From: Acetivibrio sp964564015
Lineage (GTDB): Bacteria; Bacillota; Clostridia; Acetivibrionales; Acetivibrionaceae
Direction: 5' to 3'
Assembly (NCBI GenBank): GCA_964564015.1
Contig: CAZLZR010000004.1
Location: 1 to 64,000 of the forward strand
DNA length: 64,000 bases
Below the pieces are notes generated by a model. That model had not been told where the DNA came from, ran no database searches, and was given only the letters and a program-made list of their open reading frames with translations. Below, piece after piece: positions 42,158 through 51,027 of this stretch (positions are counted from its first letter, which is position 1; each line of letters starts with the position of its first letter). The translations under genes and the position numbers were made by a program.

Positions 42158-43255
42158 ATGATTACTATCAAGTCACCGGAACGGTATATCAATCAGGCAG
42201 ACATTCTTAAGTCTTCGGGAGAGAATATCAAAAAACTGGGTAAACGTGCATTGGTTATAGGCGGGAAAACTGCACTTTCAGTTGTACAAAGTGACCTGTT
42301 TCCAAGTCTTGATTTAGAAGGCTTATCCTATGAAGTTAGAGAGTTTAAAGGATTTGTTACTAAGGCTGCTATAAAAAAATTTCAAGCAGATGCAGATGAG
42401 ATTGGAGCAGACTTGATTATTGGAATAGGAGGCGGCAAGGTTCTTGACTTATCAAAAGCCGTTGGAAATGAAAAACGTATTCCGGTTGTTGCAGTTCCTA
42501 CCATTCCGTCAACCTGTGCTGCATGGTCTGCACTATCAAATATTTATGGGGAGGACGGAAAATTTGAAAGTGGGCTAATATTGGACGCTTCTCCCAAGCT
42601 TGTCCTGGCAGATACCAAAATTCTAGCTGCTGCTCCTTATAGATACTTGATTTCCGGAATTGGTGACACTTTAGCCAAATGGTATGAAGCTGTGCCTTAC
42701 TTTCGTGAGGAAGAGAATGACATATCGTTGAAATTAGGACTGTCAACTGCAAAACTGGCACTAAAAATATTGAATGAACATTCCCTGGAAGTTATTAAGA
42801 AAATTCAAGATGGGAAAATATCAAGCTGGTTCAGTGAGATAGTTGATGCAATAATTCTTCTTGCGGGCTGTGTGGGAGGAGTAAACGGAGGAAGCCAACG
42901 GGCTGCCATTGGGCATGCTTTTTATAATGCTCTGTCTGCTTACCCTGAAACAAATGAAAGTTTGCATGGTGAAAAGGTAAGCTTTGGGCTGATTGTACAG
43001 TTTGTATTGGAAAGAAAAACAAAAAATGAAATCATTGAAAATATTCGCTTTTTCAATTCATTAGGTTTGCCTGTAACATTAAATCAACTGGGATTGAGTG
43101 ATAATGATCCTATAAAGATATCCAAAATCGCAAGTGAAATAAATACTTCCGATGAAGCTCAAAGCAAGCTCAATTTTAAATTTGATCAAAATGCTATTGA
43201 GAAGGCAATTATTACTGCTGATGCATTCGGGGAGGAAGTTATCCGATATTATTGA
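42158..43255 (+). CDS. Iron-containing alcohol dehydrogenase / glycerol dehydrogenase-like protein
   Basis: This 365-residue group III dehydrogenase has the NAD-binding DLIIGIGGGKVLDLSKAVG, the VPTIPSTCAAWSALSNIY loop, a metal-site aspartate/histidine set (SGIGDTLAKWYEAVPYF, AAIGHAFYNAL, NESLHGEKVSFGLIVQFVLE) and GlyDH-like length. ATG at 42158 follows GGAGGGG; an upstream codon at 42143 is rejected. It is alone behind an island attenuator, which links it to the regulon. An alcohol or aldehyde from organosulfur cleavage (for example a hydroxyalkyl residue) is a possible substrate, by inference. Confidence 0.85.
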   Translation: MITIKSPERYINQADILKSSGENIKKLGKRALVIGGKTALSVVQSDLFPSLDLEGLSYEVREFKGFVTKAAIKKFQADADEIGADLIIGIGGGKVLDLSKAVGNEKRIPVVAVPTIPSTCAAWSALSNIYGEDGKFESGLILDASPKLVLADTKILAAAPYRYLISGIGDTLAKWYEAVPYFREEENDISLKLGLSTAKLALKILNEHSLEVIKKIQDGKISSWFSEIVDAIILLAGCVGGVNGGSQRAAIGHAFYNALSAYPETNESLHGEKVSFGLIVQFVLERKTKNEIIENIRFFNSLGLPVTLNQLGLSDNDPIKISKIASEINTSDEAQSKLNFKFDQNAIEKAIITADAFGEEVIRYY

Positions 43256-43369
43256 TTGGAGGGTATGGCAGGTCTGCAAATATTGTAGTTGAAAATAGGG
43301 AAGAACAGCTGCATACTTAGGGCTTGAAGACCTTGAAAAAATAACCTCTGCAGCAGCTACAACAATAGT

Positions 43370-43483
43370 ATGCCATGTGCATGGAGAACTCTTGCTCAAG
43401 AGTTAGGACTTGTTATGAATAGAGCATATGCAGGTTATAGAGGCAGCATTACTTTGGTGGAGGATTTGTTCAAGCCGAGATAG
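43370..43483 (+). pseudogene. C-terminal remnant of a second NifK-like subunit
   Basis: The frame reads MPCAWRTLAQELG then LVMNRAYAGYRGSITLVEDL and FKPR stop. In the gene at 39914 the matching parts are GSAWDRVVAKEL and LSKSYVGYDGGLHLTEDV. About 12-15 residues between the two parts are missing, a small internal deletion. Upstream, 43268-43369 carries further open pieces in other frames (LEDLEKITSAAATTIVC) that I cannot assign. It is a dead tail of another nitrogenase-like operon. Confidence 0.75.
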
Positions 43484-43528
43484 AGGAACAGGATCGGTTG
43501 ATCTTTTCTATATTTTTTACTAAAGGGA

Positions 43529-43677
43529 TTGACAAATAGATTAGTTAATGGTAAATTATCATAAAAGGAACTTTCAAAACATATATGAATACTAGGAATT
43601 ATTGATTGACTGAAAAATCAGAGATCAAGCAAGTATTTAACGGTTTATGCCGCAAATACCAGCTTGATTTTTTTTAT
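43529..43677 (+). promoter_or_regulatory. Promoter and attenuator leader of the 43734-49047 operon
   Basis: TTGACA (43529-43534) and TAAATT (43552-43557) are 17 bp apart. ACTAGGAATTATTG lies at 43591. The hairpin GA-CTGA-AAAA-TCAG-AGAT is at 43608-43625, a stem found nowhere else but fully paired. The terminator GATCAAGC...GCTTGATTTTTTTT (43623-43677) contains inner AAGTATTT/AAATACC pairing. Confidence 0.87.
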
Positions 43678-43733
43678 ATATGAAAATAGACAGCTGGTTT
43701 TTTTGTGTTGTTTTTATGAAAGGGGAATGTAAA

Positions 43734-44198
43734 GTGAAAAAGAGGGTTATTTTTGGAGCAATTGTTACCATACTCGGTTTTCTGTTGGCTGTGGGACCGT
43801 GGTACATATTCAAGGTATGCGGAAGCACGATGAAATGTTTCTGGTCTGGAAGGGCTGAGTTGGGAATCGGGATATTGGTTATTATACTTGGCATCCTGAA
43901 TATGGCTGTATCATCAATACAAGTAAGATTGGGCTTGAATTTGGCCCTGATATTTGTCGGAATACAGTCAGCTTTGATTCCGACCTGGCTGATTGGAGTT
44001 TGCAGTATGCCGAAGATGAGCTGTCATGCGGTCGCATCTCCGTCAATTCTGGCAATAAGTATTCTGGTCACATTGCTGGCCCTTGTGAACGTGTTTTACC
44101 TCTCGAGTTTGGGAAAGAAAAGGAGGGACAATTATGAAACCTCGGAAACTGGGAATAACAGCAATTTCAATACAGAATTTGAAAAGCAGAAGCTTTAG
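43734..44198 (+). CDS. DUF4418-type small membrane protein
   Basis: This 154-residue protein has four predicted membrane segments (VIFGAIVTILGFLLAVGPWY, LGIGILVIILGILNMAVS, LGLNLALIFVGIQSALIPTW, PSILAISILVTLLALVNVFY). Cysteines in FKVCGSTMKCFW and IGVCSMPKMSCHAVAS face the loops. This pattern fits the DUF4418 family, which often precedes FtsX-type permeases. GTG at 43734 with AAGGGG is chosen over ATG at 43680, which has no ribosome binding site. It overlaps the next gene by 65 bp. Function unknown. Confidence 0.75.
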   Translation: MKKRVIFGAIVTILGFLLAVGPWYIFKVCGSTMKCFWSGRAELGIGILVIILGILNMAVSSIQVRLGLNLALIFVGIQSALIPTWLIGVCSMPKMSCHAVASPSILAISILVTLLALVNVFYLSSLGKKRRDNYETSETGNNSNFNTEFEKQKL

Positions 44199-45351
44199 GT
44201 CAATTTGTCTTTGCTGCCTTGTAGCGGTTCTCTCCTTCACCGTCTTTTCAGGACTCATTCTTACATACAGTCTTAAAAATGGCTTGAAGAGCATAGAACA
44301 GCGATTAGGAGCAGATCTGATGATAGTACCGGATGGAAATAAGACGGATATAGAAGGTGCTTTGCTGCGAGGCGAACCCGGTGCATTTTACTTTGAAAAG
44401 AAGACAGAAGACATTATATCCGGTGTTGAAGGCGTTTCAAAAATTTCATCACAGTTTTTTATATCATCCCTTTCCACAGGCTGCTGTTCCTTTCCAATTC
44501 AATTGATTGGATATGATCCGAAAACTGATTTTGTAATAGCACCGTGGATTTCCAGACAGCTAAAGGGCAAGTTAGAGGATGGGCAGTTGGTGGTGGGAAG
44601 CCAGATTGATGCAGCAGCAGGAGGAGCACTAAAGTTTTTTGGCCATAAGTATCGGGTTGTTACCAAGATTGAAGAGACAGGAATGGGTTTTGATACTTCT
44701 GTTTTTATGAATTATGCCACAGCTAGGCAGATTCTTGACAGTGCAAGGCAGATAGGAGTCAGATTTAAATTTGAGGGCAGTGACCTTATCTCTGCAGTTA
44801 TGATAAAGACTGACAGAGGCGTTGAACCCGCTGATTTAGGTGATAAAATCCTTGACAGGTTGGAATTGGAGGGGATTAAAGCAGATGTAGTTATACCGCA
44901 AAATATAACGAGTTCTGCGGCGGAAAGCATAAGGAAATTTATAATATATATCAGGATTTTTTCCGTTACTCTGTGGTTATTGGCCTTAATTTTATTGACT
45001 GTGGTTTTTACATTTTCCATTCATGAAAGGAAAAAGGAAATCGCTGTATTGAGAATTCTAGGAGCAACAAGAAAAAAGCTTCTGCAGCTTATTTTCGGCG
45101 AAGCTGCCATGATCAGTGCCGGGGGAGCAATTTCAGGAGTCCTTCTTGCAGGTGTTGTGATATTTCTCTATAACACATATATCGGAATGAAACTGGGAAT
45201 GCCGTATATGCTGCCACAGCCGGAAATAATTGCCTTAATAGCGGCTGCAAGCCTTCTGCTTACTTTTGGAATAGGACCTGTTGCTTCTTCATATTCGGCA
45301 TACACGATAGGTAGAAATGAAATACATGTTACCATGAGAGAGGGGGAATAG
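44134..45351 (+). CDS. FtsX/MacB-type ABC transporter permease
   Basis: This 405-residue permease has an N-terminal helix (SICLCCLVAVLSFTVFSGLI), a large extracytoplasmic domain (residues about 60-265) and three C-terminal helices with the FtsX signature ERKKEIAVLRILGATRKKLL. It pairs with the ATPase at 45355. Such complexes move lipoproteins, peptides or drive mechanotransmission, not uptake. AAGGAGGG precedes ATG at 44134. A CCS (TGCCSF) pair lies in the outer domain. Confidence 0.88.
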   Translation: MKPRKLGITAISIQNLKSRSFRSICLCCLVAVLSFTVFSGLILTYSLKNGLKSIEQRLGADLMIVPDGNKTDIEGALLRGEPGAFYFEKKTEDIISGVEGVSKISSQFFISSLSTGCCSFPIQLIGYDPKTDFVIAPWISRQLKGKLEDGQLVVGSQIDAAAGGALKFFGHKYRVVTKIEETGMGFDTSVFMNYATARQILDSARQIGVRFKFEGSDLISAVMIKTDRGVEPADLGDKILDRLELEGIKADVVIPQNITSSAAESIRKFIIYIRIFSVTLWLLALILLTVVFTFSIHERKKEIAVLRILGATRKKLLQLIFGEAAMISAGGAISGVLLAGVVIFLYNTYIGMKLGMPYMLPQPEIIALIAAASLLLTFGIGPVASSYSAYTIGRNEIHVTMREGE

Positions 45352-45354
45352 GGA

Positions 45355-46023
45355 ATGCTGCTCGAGGTGAATGGTTTAACCAAAGTATATAAAAGGGGCT
45401 CAACTTTCTTTAAGGCAATTGACCAAGTCAACTTCTCCATGGATCGTAAGGAATTTGTTAGTATTGTCGGTAGGTCGGGAAGCGGGAAAAGCACTTTGTT
45501 GAATATGATTGCGGGTCTTATAAAGCCTTCGGAAGGGAGTGTTTTATTAGAGGGGAAGGAGACGCTCAATTGCAATGATACTGAAGGCTCTTACCTTCGA
45601 AATGCAAAGATAGGCTTTATTCCACAGGGGCAAAGTATCCTGTCCAATTTCAATGTGATAGATAATGTGAGGCTGCCGTTTTTTCTAAGTAAAAGAACCG
45701 GCGATCCAACAGAAAGAGCGTTTTCATTGTTAGAGAGGGTTGGCATTTCACATCTTGCATGCAGTTATCCTTCCCAGCTTTCGGGTGGCGAAATGAAAAG
45801 AGTGGATATTGCAAGAGCACTTATAAATTCCCCGGATCTTCTGATCGCTGACGAGCCGACCGGGAATCTGGATTTGCAGACCACACGAGAGACTATGCAG
45901 TTGTTTGACTCCTTATCTGAAGAAGGTGCTTCGATTTTACTGGTGACACATGAACCGGAGGTTTCTGCTTACTGTAAAAGGACGCTTATTATGAAAGACG
46001 GAAAATTATATGAAGAAAAATAA
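45355..46023 (+). CDS. LolD/MacB-type ABC transporter ATP-binding protein
   Basis: This 222-residue ATPase has Walker A GRSGSGKSTLLNMIAGLIKP, signature LSGGEMKRVDIARAL and Walker B LLIADEPTGNLDLQTT (the EPTGNLD form is typical for the MacB/LolD class). It starts 3 bp after the permease. It serves the FtsX-type permease at 44134, not the importer at 47183, which has its own ATPase at 48262. Confidence 0.92.
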   Translation: MLLEVNGLTKVYKRGSTFFKAIDQVNFSMDRKEFVSIVGRSGSGKSTLLNMIAGLIKPSEGSVLLEGKETLNCNDTEGSYLRNAKIGFIPQGQSILSNFNVIDNVRLPFFLSKRTGDPTERAFSLLERVGISHLACSYPSQLSGGEMKRVDIARALINSPDLLIADEPTGNLDLQTTRETMQLFDSLSEEGASILLVTHEPEVSAYCKRTLIMKDGKLYEEK

Positions 46024-46094
46024 CAGACTAGAAAATATATAACTTATACATATATTTTGAAATTAAAATTTTATTAAAAAGGAGTGCGTTTAAC

Positions 46095-47162
46095 ATGAAA
46101 AGGAAAATGATAAAAAATGCTCTAAGAGCAGCTATGATTACCGTGTCGTTAATAATTGCATTGACGGCCTGCGGTACGAAAAATGGCTTGGGAGAAAAGG
46201 TTTCTTCCGATGCAGGTAATGATGTATATAAATACGGTAAGATTGACATTCCCGGCAAAGATGGAGCTCTTTGCGGAGCACCAATTTATATTGCATACGA
46301 AAAAGGCTTCTTTAAGGAGGAAGGCTTTGATGTAAACTTGATTTCAGCCGATGCTGAAACGAGAAAAATCGGACTGAACAATGGAAATATTCCCATTGTG
46401 AACGGCGACTTCCAGTTTTTTCCTTCCATTGAGGAGGGTGTAAAGGTAAAGGTCGTAGATGGTCTGCATAACGGATGCATTAAGTTCATTGTAGGGAAGG
46501 ATTCTCCCATTAATGGTGTTAACGATTTAAAAGGTAAGAAGATTGCAATCGACGAAGTTGGCGGAACACCGCATCAGGTAGCGAGTGTGTGGCTTGAAAA
46601 AGCGGGTATTTCAGCAAAGCAGGAGGATAAGGAAGTTACTTTTGTTCCCTATACCGACGGAAATCTGGAAATTGAGGCGGTAAAGAATGGTGATGTTGAT
46701 GTTGCAGCTTTATGGGATCCCCTTGGATCTGTTGCAGAAAAAAGCGGAGAATTTAAGGTGATTTTTGACCTTTCAACAGAACCGACCTTTGCCGGTAAGT
46801 ACTGCTGCTTCCTATACGCTTCCGAGAAGGTACTAAAGGATGATCCTGAAAAGGTTACGGCAATTCTTAAGGCATACAACAAGGCACAGGCGTGGATTGC
46901 AGCAAATCCTGAGGAAGCAGTCAATATCATATCTGATAAAAAGTATTCCGCCATTGAGGATAAAGAACTTGCAGTGAAACTTATCAAGAGTTACGAGTAT
47001 CCTTCTGCTGAGCAGCAGGCTGCCGGTAACCATGTGAAAGATGATGTGCTCTATTTCGTGAAGGAACTGAAAAGTATAGGATATCTAAAGACAGATGATG
47101 CTTCTGCATTTGCTGATCAAATTTACTATGACGTTAAATCAGAAGTGAGCTCTGGAAAATAG
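46095..47162 (+). CDS. NMT1/SsuA-like substrate-binding lipoprotein
   Basis: This 355-residue binding protein has a signal peptide with lipobox IALTAC. The mature protein has APIYIAYEKGFFKEEGFDVN, VVDGLHNGCIKFIVGKDSPI, DLKGKKIAIDEVGGTPHQVA and NGDVDVAALWDPLGSVAEKS. The GLHxGC motif is shared with the binding protein at 35011. Unusual for the class, the conserved N-terminal strand begins GKIDIPGKDGALCGAPIY. It is preceded by AAAAAGGAG. Confidence 0.9.
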   Translation: MKRKMIKNALRAAMITVSLIIALTACGTKNGLGEKVSSDAGNDVYKYGKIDIPGKDGALCGAPIYIAYEKGFFKEEGFDVNLISADAETRKIGLNNGNIPIVNGDFQFFPSIEEGVKVKVVDGLHNGCIKFIVGKDSPINGVNDLKGKKIAIDEVGGTPHQVASVWLEKAGISAKQEDKEVTFVPYTDGNLEIEAVKNGDVDVAALWDPLGSVAEKSGEFKVIFDLSTEPTFAGKYCCFLYASEKVLKDDPEKVTAILKAYNKAQAWIAANPEEAVNIISDKKYSAIEDKELAVKLIKSYEYPSAEQQAAGNHVKDDVLYFVKELKSIGYLKTDDASAFADQIYYDVKSEVSSGK

Positions 47163-47182
47163 AAGTATACTAGGAGGGGTAT

Positions 47183-48265
47183 TTGGTGGACATTAAATTA
47201 TCAACGGCTACCGGGAATATGCTGTCAAAGGAGAAAGAGAGGCAGCACCTGGCTAAAAACATTGTATCGGATAAAAAATTCTTATTGCGTGCTCTTTTTT
47301 CCATTACCGGATTGATTGCTGCGATATTTGTAAATCATTTTTTTCCGCAAATAGCTGATGTTAAAATCAAAACATATAATGTAAATTTACTTGGCCTTTT
47401 TCCTGTAAAATTGAATATTACTAAGGCATACAGCATAGTCCTTATTACAATTATTCTGATCTATGCAGGAATTGGAATCTATTCCTGGTTTGATAACGAT
47501 CGACGCAAAAAATACATAAATCGTGCTCCCTTCAGGTTTGCGTGCGGCATTGCACTTTCGGTGTGGGATATACTCGGTACAAAAACCCTCCTACTTCCAC
47601 AGCCTTTTTTCCCGGGACCTTCCAGAATACTGGAAGCCCCCCTGATGGAAGGCGGCTATATATTCGAAAACATTCTTTACTCGTTGCGCCTTTTTACTGC
47701 CGGTTTTGTTTCAGGGGTTGTACTTGGCATCGTTACTGGTGTTTTGATTGGGTGGTTCCCAAAGGTATATTACTGGGTATCTCCGGTTTTAAGAATTACC
47801 GGAGTAATTCCGGCAGTAGCGTGGATGCCTTTTGCACTGACACTATTTCCTACTCCGTTTTTAGCTGCAGTATTTTTGATTGTGATATGTGCGTGGTTTC
47901 CGGTTGCATTTTTAACAGCACAGGGTATTTCAGGCACGCAGAAGGTGTATTATGAGGTTGCCAAAACCTTGGGAGCACGGACACCGTACCTTGTTTTCAG
48001 GGTAGCAATTCCGAATGCCCTCCCCCAAATTTTTACTGGTATCTCAACGGCAAATGCATTTGCGTTTACCACGCTGGTCATTTCCGAAATGATGGGTCAA
48101 CCTGGTGGTCTTGGTTACTATATCAATGCCTCTAGGGTTTGGTCAGCTTATTACAAGGTGTTTGCCGCTATAATTATTATGGCCATCCTATTTTCTCTTA
48201 TCATGCTCGCAATAGGTGCCATACAGAACTGGATGTTAAGATGGCAAAGGGGGATTGTAAAATGA
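47183..48265 (+). CDS. TauC/SsuC-type ABC permease with long N-terminal extension
   Basis: This 360-residue permease has two extra N-terminal membrane segments (FLLRALFSITGLIAAIFVNH; AYSIVLITIILIYAGIGIYS) before the usual core (FPGPSRILEAPLMEG, LRLFTAGFVSGVVLGIVTGV, AKTLGARTPYLVFRVAIPNA). Similar long permeases occur with nitrate/taurine-type systems in clostridia. TTG at 47183 or GTG at 47186 both fit AGGAGGGG. It overlaps the ATPase start by 4 bp (ATGA). Confidence 0.88.
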   Translation: MVDIKLSTATGNMLSKEKERQHLAKNIVSDKKFLLRALFSITGLIAAIFVNHFFPQIADVKIKTYNVNLLGLFPVKLNITKAYSIVLITIILIYAGIGIYSWFDNDRRKKYINRAPFRFACGIALSVWDILGTKTLLLPQPFFPGPSRILEAPLMEGGYIFENILYSLRLFTAGFVSGVVLGIVTGVLIGWFPKVYYWVSPVLRITGVIPAVAWMPFALTLFPTPFLAAVFLIVICAWFPVAFLTAQGISGTQKVYYEVAKTLGARTPYLVFRVAIPNALPQIFTGISTANAFAFTTLVISEMMGQPGGLGYYINASRVWSAYYKVFAAIIIMAILFSLIMLAIGAIQNWMLRWQRGIVK

Positions 48266-49047
48266 GTGAACCTGCTTTGATTGAAATCAGGAATGTGTTT
48301 CGGAACTATATTGATACTTATGATAATAAAGTAGAAGCACTAAGCGATGTAAGTCTTTCGGTACGCAAAGGAGAATTTGTAAGCATTATTGGTTCGTCAG
48401 GTTGTGGGAAAACAACACTTCTTCGGTTATTGGCGGGATTGGACGTACCAAACTTCGGGAGCCTTACCATAGACGGACATGAGATCAAAAATCCTGATCC
48501 GGAACGTGGATATGTGTTTCAACAGGGGAGCCTGTTCCCGTGGCTTACGGTGGAGAAAAACATTGCGGCCGGACTAAAGGCCAGAGGGGTTTACAAAAAA
48601 CAGAAGGCGGATGTGGCAAAGTATATCGACCTGATTGGACTTAATGGCTTTGAAAAGTCATACCCGCATCAAATCTCCGGGGGTATGGCTCAGCGTGTGG
48701 CTATTGCACGCGCACTTATAAACCGGCCAACTGCACTGCTTTTAGACGAACCCATGGGCGCTCTTGATTCATTTACCAGGGCTGATTTACAGGATAAACT
48801 TCTTGAGCTTTGGAAAAGGGATAGGACAACAATGGTTCTGGTTACTCATGATGTGGATGAAGCTATTTATTTAAGTGACCGTATAGTTATTATGACTCCG
48901 CGCCCCGGTAAAATCAGTGAAATTCTTGAGGTCAAACTACCAAGACCAAGAGACAGGGCAGATGCAGAATTTAATATGCTCCGAAGTAAAATTCTTGAAA
49001 AACTGCATCTTGCAAGCACAAAGCAAGTTCCGGAATACCAGATATAG
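48262..49047 (+). CDS. SsuB/TauB-type ABC transporter ATP-binding protein
   Basis: This 261-residue ATPase shows Walker A GSSGCGKTTLLRLLAGLDVP, Q-loop YVFQQGSLFPWLTVEKNIAA, signature ISGGMAQRVAIARAL and Walker B ALLLDEPMGALDSFTRADLQ. ATG at 48262 overlaps the permease stop. It completes a full binding protein/permease/ATPase importer inside the attenuated operon. The hairpin at 49117 follows. Confidence 0.93.
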   Translation: MSEPALIEIRNVFRNYIDTYDNKVEALSDVSLSVRKGEFVSIIGSSGCGKTTLLRLLAGLDVPNFGSLTIDGHEIKNPDPERGYVFQQGSLFPWLTVEKNIAAGLKARGVYKKQKADVAKYIDLIGLNGFEKSYPHQISGGMAQRVAIARALINRPTALLLDEPMGALDSFTRADLQDKLLELWKRDRTTMVLVTHDVDEAIYLSDRIVIMTPRPGKISEILEVKLPRPRDRADAEFNMLRSKILEKLHLASTKQVPEYQI

Positions 49048-49116
49048 ATATGGAATTTCTGAAATATTTACTCAACGCAGATATTTTTTATTTATCTGTA
49101 TCAAGGCCTTATAATA

Positions 49117-49145
49117 GGAGGTACTGCTCTTATAACAGTACCTCC
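49117..49145 (+). terminator. Hairpin ending the 43734-49047 operon
   Basis: GGAGGTACTG (49117-49126) pairs perfectly with CAGTACCTCC (49136-49145) around CTCTTATAA. The T-run is absent, so termination efficiency is uncertain. The rest of 49146-49304 shows nothing recognisable. Confidence 0.6.
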
Positions 49146-49304
49146 ATTAGGGTTGTTTATATGTAAGTTGGTAGGAGTATCAAAAGATTTTGAAATTTGT
49201 TCAGAGAAAAGCCCTGCCTGCTTCCATGAATATTTCTGCTTAGGTTATGACTAAAAAAGAGAAGATAGAGTATTGGAAGACGGAGAGATAATTGGAGGGT
49301 GGTA

Positions 49305-49781
49305 ATGTTTAACAAAATATTGTATTTAGTTGCATCTTTATTGCTGATTTTGTCTTTTATAAAAGATAAAAATAAAACCAAAACGGCTTTGGAAAAAGCA
49401 TGGAAGGCTTTTGAAAATATACTTCCGCAGTTTCTTTCTATTTTGATAATTATTGGTATAATGCTTTCAATAATTACACCTGAGACAATATCCAGGCTTA
49501 TAGGTGAAAAGTCAGGCTGGACAGGGATGTTGATTGCTGGTGCTATTGGATCTATTACTTTAATTCCTGCGTTTATAGCATTCCCATTAGCGGCAGCTCT
49601 CATAAAAAGCGGAGCTGGAACCATGCAAATAGCTGTGCTTATTTCTACACTAATGATGGTTGGAATTGTGACAATGCCTGTAGAGATAAAGTACTTTGGA
49701 AGAAAAGCAACAATTTTAAGAAATAGTATGGCTTTTATATTTTCATTTATTGCAGCTATAGTGATAGGGTGGGTTTTATGA
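49305..49781 (+). CDS. Half-size permease of the DUF318/ArsP-like family, first subunit
   Basis: This 158-residue protein has four to five membrane segments: KILYLVASLLLILSFI, ILPQFLSILIIIGIMLSI, GMLIAGAIGSITLIPAFIAF and AFIFSFIAAIVIGWVL. The GEKSGWTGMLIAGAIGSITL motif recurs as GEKSGIVGIVIAFLMGSAAA in the next gene. So the usual two-repeat permease (PF03773 type) is split into two proteins that probably pair. ATG at 49305 follows GGAGGG. The substrate is unknown; relatives move arsenicals or metals. Confidence 0.75.
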   Translation: MFNKILYLVASLLLILSFIKDKNKTKTALEKAWKAFENILPQFLSILIIIGIMLSIITPETISRLIGEKSGWTGMLIAGAIGSITLIPAFIAFPLAAALIKSGAGTMQIAVLISTLMMVGIVTMPVEIKYFGRKATILRNSMAFIFSFIAAIVIGWVL

Positions 49782-50314
49782 TGATGAACATATTAAAAAG
49801 ATATAGGATGTTTTTGTTTTTGCTAATAGTAAATGCTTTGATAATTGTATTTATACCAGATGTAGGATTAAAAACAATAAATATTACATGGAATAATACT
49901 TTGGAAATGCTATCGCTTATTCCCCCGATATTTATAATGCTGGGGCTTCTAGACGTGTGGGTACAAAGGGAAACATTGGTTAGATTTATGGGCGAGAAAT
50001 CTGGAATTGTCGGAATTGTAATTGCATTTTTAATGGGATCAGCAGCAGCGGGACCATTGTATGGTGCTTTTCCAGTAGCTGGTGTGTTGCTTAAAAAAGG
50101 TGCCAAATTATCAAATATACTTATTTTTATTGGAGCCTGGTCAACAACAAAAATACCTTTGCTATTATTTGAAGCTTCATCAGTGGGCTGGAAGTTTATG
50201 TTAACAAGGTTTCTAATTGATATTCCAGGTATTATAATAATTGCATTTGTGATTGAAAAGCTTATGAATAAGGATGAAAAAGCTTTGATTTATGAAAATG
50301 CATTATCACTTTAG
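49769..50314 (+). CDS. Half-size permease of the DUF318/ArsP-like family, second subunit
   Basis: This protein of up to 181 residues overlaps the first subunit by 13 bp. Membrane segments include MFLFLLIVNALIIVFIPDVG, TLEMLSLIPPIFIMLGLLDV and IDIPGIIIIAFVIEKLM. The shared GEKSG motif marks it as the second repeat. Start candidates are GTG 49769 and ATG 49778/49781. No metal-regulator gene is near. Confidence 0.75.
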   Translation: MGFMMMNILKRYRMFLFLLIVNALIIVFIPDVGLKTINITWNNTLEMLSLIPPIFIMLGLLDVWVQRETLVRFMGEKSGIVGIVIAFLMGSAAAGPLYGAFPVAGVLLKKGAKLSNILIFIGAWSTTKIPLLLFEASSVGWKFMLTRFLIDIPGIIIIAFVIEKLMNKDEKALIYENALSL

Positions 50315-50375
50315 GAATTGTTAAAAGCAAGAAGCCTACACTTAATTTATTCCATGTCAATTGGAAAGAATGAAT

Positions 50376-50969
50376 TTATTTTACTTCTTTTCTAATTTTT
50401 AATTTCACACCCAAACTGTCTGCGATTTTTTTACAATCCTCAATTACGTCCGTTGGAAGGCAGTCAACGACAGACAACTGAACCTCAGGAACATATTTTT
50501 TTGCTTTTTGAGTAAAATTAAGCATTGAGGAAAAGGCTTTTTTGCCAAAAATGCTGTGACAAATACTATCATATTCATCTTCATTCCTTGCATTCAGGCT
50601 GATGGAAAGACTGTCAATCAAGGATTTGAACTTAGGTGTTACATCATAATTGTGAATTAAGTTTGCTTGTCCATTGGTATTTATCCTTACTTTAAGACTT
50701 GTCTTAGCCTTTATTTCCTTTGCCACATTAAGCACTTCATTTAGTCTTTCTAAGGGTTCACCAAAGCCGCAAAAAACGAGTTCAGTGTAAAGACTCAAAT
50801 CTCTTTTAAAGATATCCCCAATTATTTCCTCAAGGGATGGCTCCTTTTCCAGCCACAAACTGTGCGAGAAGGCATTTTCTACATTCCTTACGCAAAAATC
50901 ACATGAATTTGAACATTTATTGGTTAAATTCACATAAAGGTTATTTCCAATTTCATAGGTAATTATCAT
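50376..50969 (-). CDS. Radical SAM protein (TatD-associated type)
   Basis: This 197-residue small radical SAM protein has motif CSNSCDFC (CX3CX2C) within NLTNKCSNSCDFCVRNVENA. The SAM-binding GFGEP is in ELVFCGFGEPLERLNEVLNV. RINTNGQANLIHNYDVTPKF and LSISLNARNEDEYDSICHSI follow. These fit the TatD-family-associated radical SAM group. No TatD nuclease gene is in view. It lies convergent to the permease pair and is probably unrelated to the island. Confidence 0.8.
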   Translation of the reverse strand: MIITYEIGNNLYVNLTNKCSNSCDFCVRNVENAFSHSLWLEKEPSLEEIIGDIFKRDLSLYTELVFCGFGEPLERLNEVLNVAKEIKAKTSLKVRINTNGQANLIHNYDVTPKFKSLIDSLSISLNARNEDEYDSICHSIFGKKAFSSMLNFTQKAKKYVPEVQLSVVDCLPTDVIEDCKKIADSLGVKLKIRKEVK

Positions 50970-51027
50970 AGTACTGCACTTCCTTTAAATTAGTTCTTCT
51001 TAAATGTTATCAGCTCAATAAAACCTC

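Noticed and set aside
49117..49145. Hairpin as another attenuator copy
   Set aside because: It lacks the GA...AGRY signature and lies at an operon end, so it is listed as a terminator-like hairpin.
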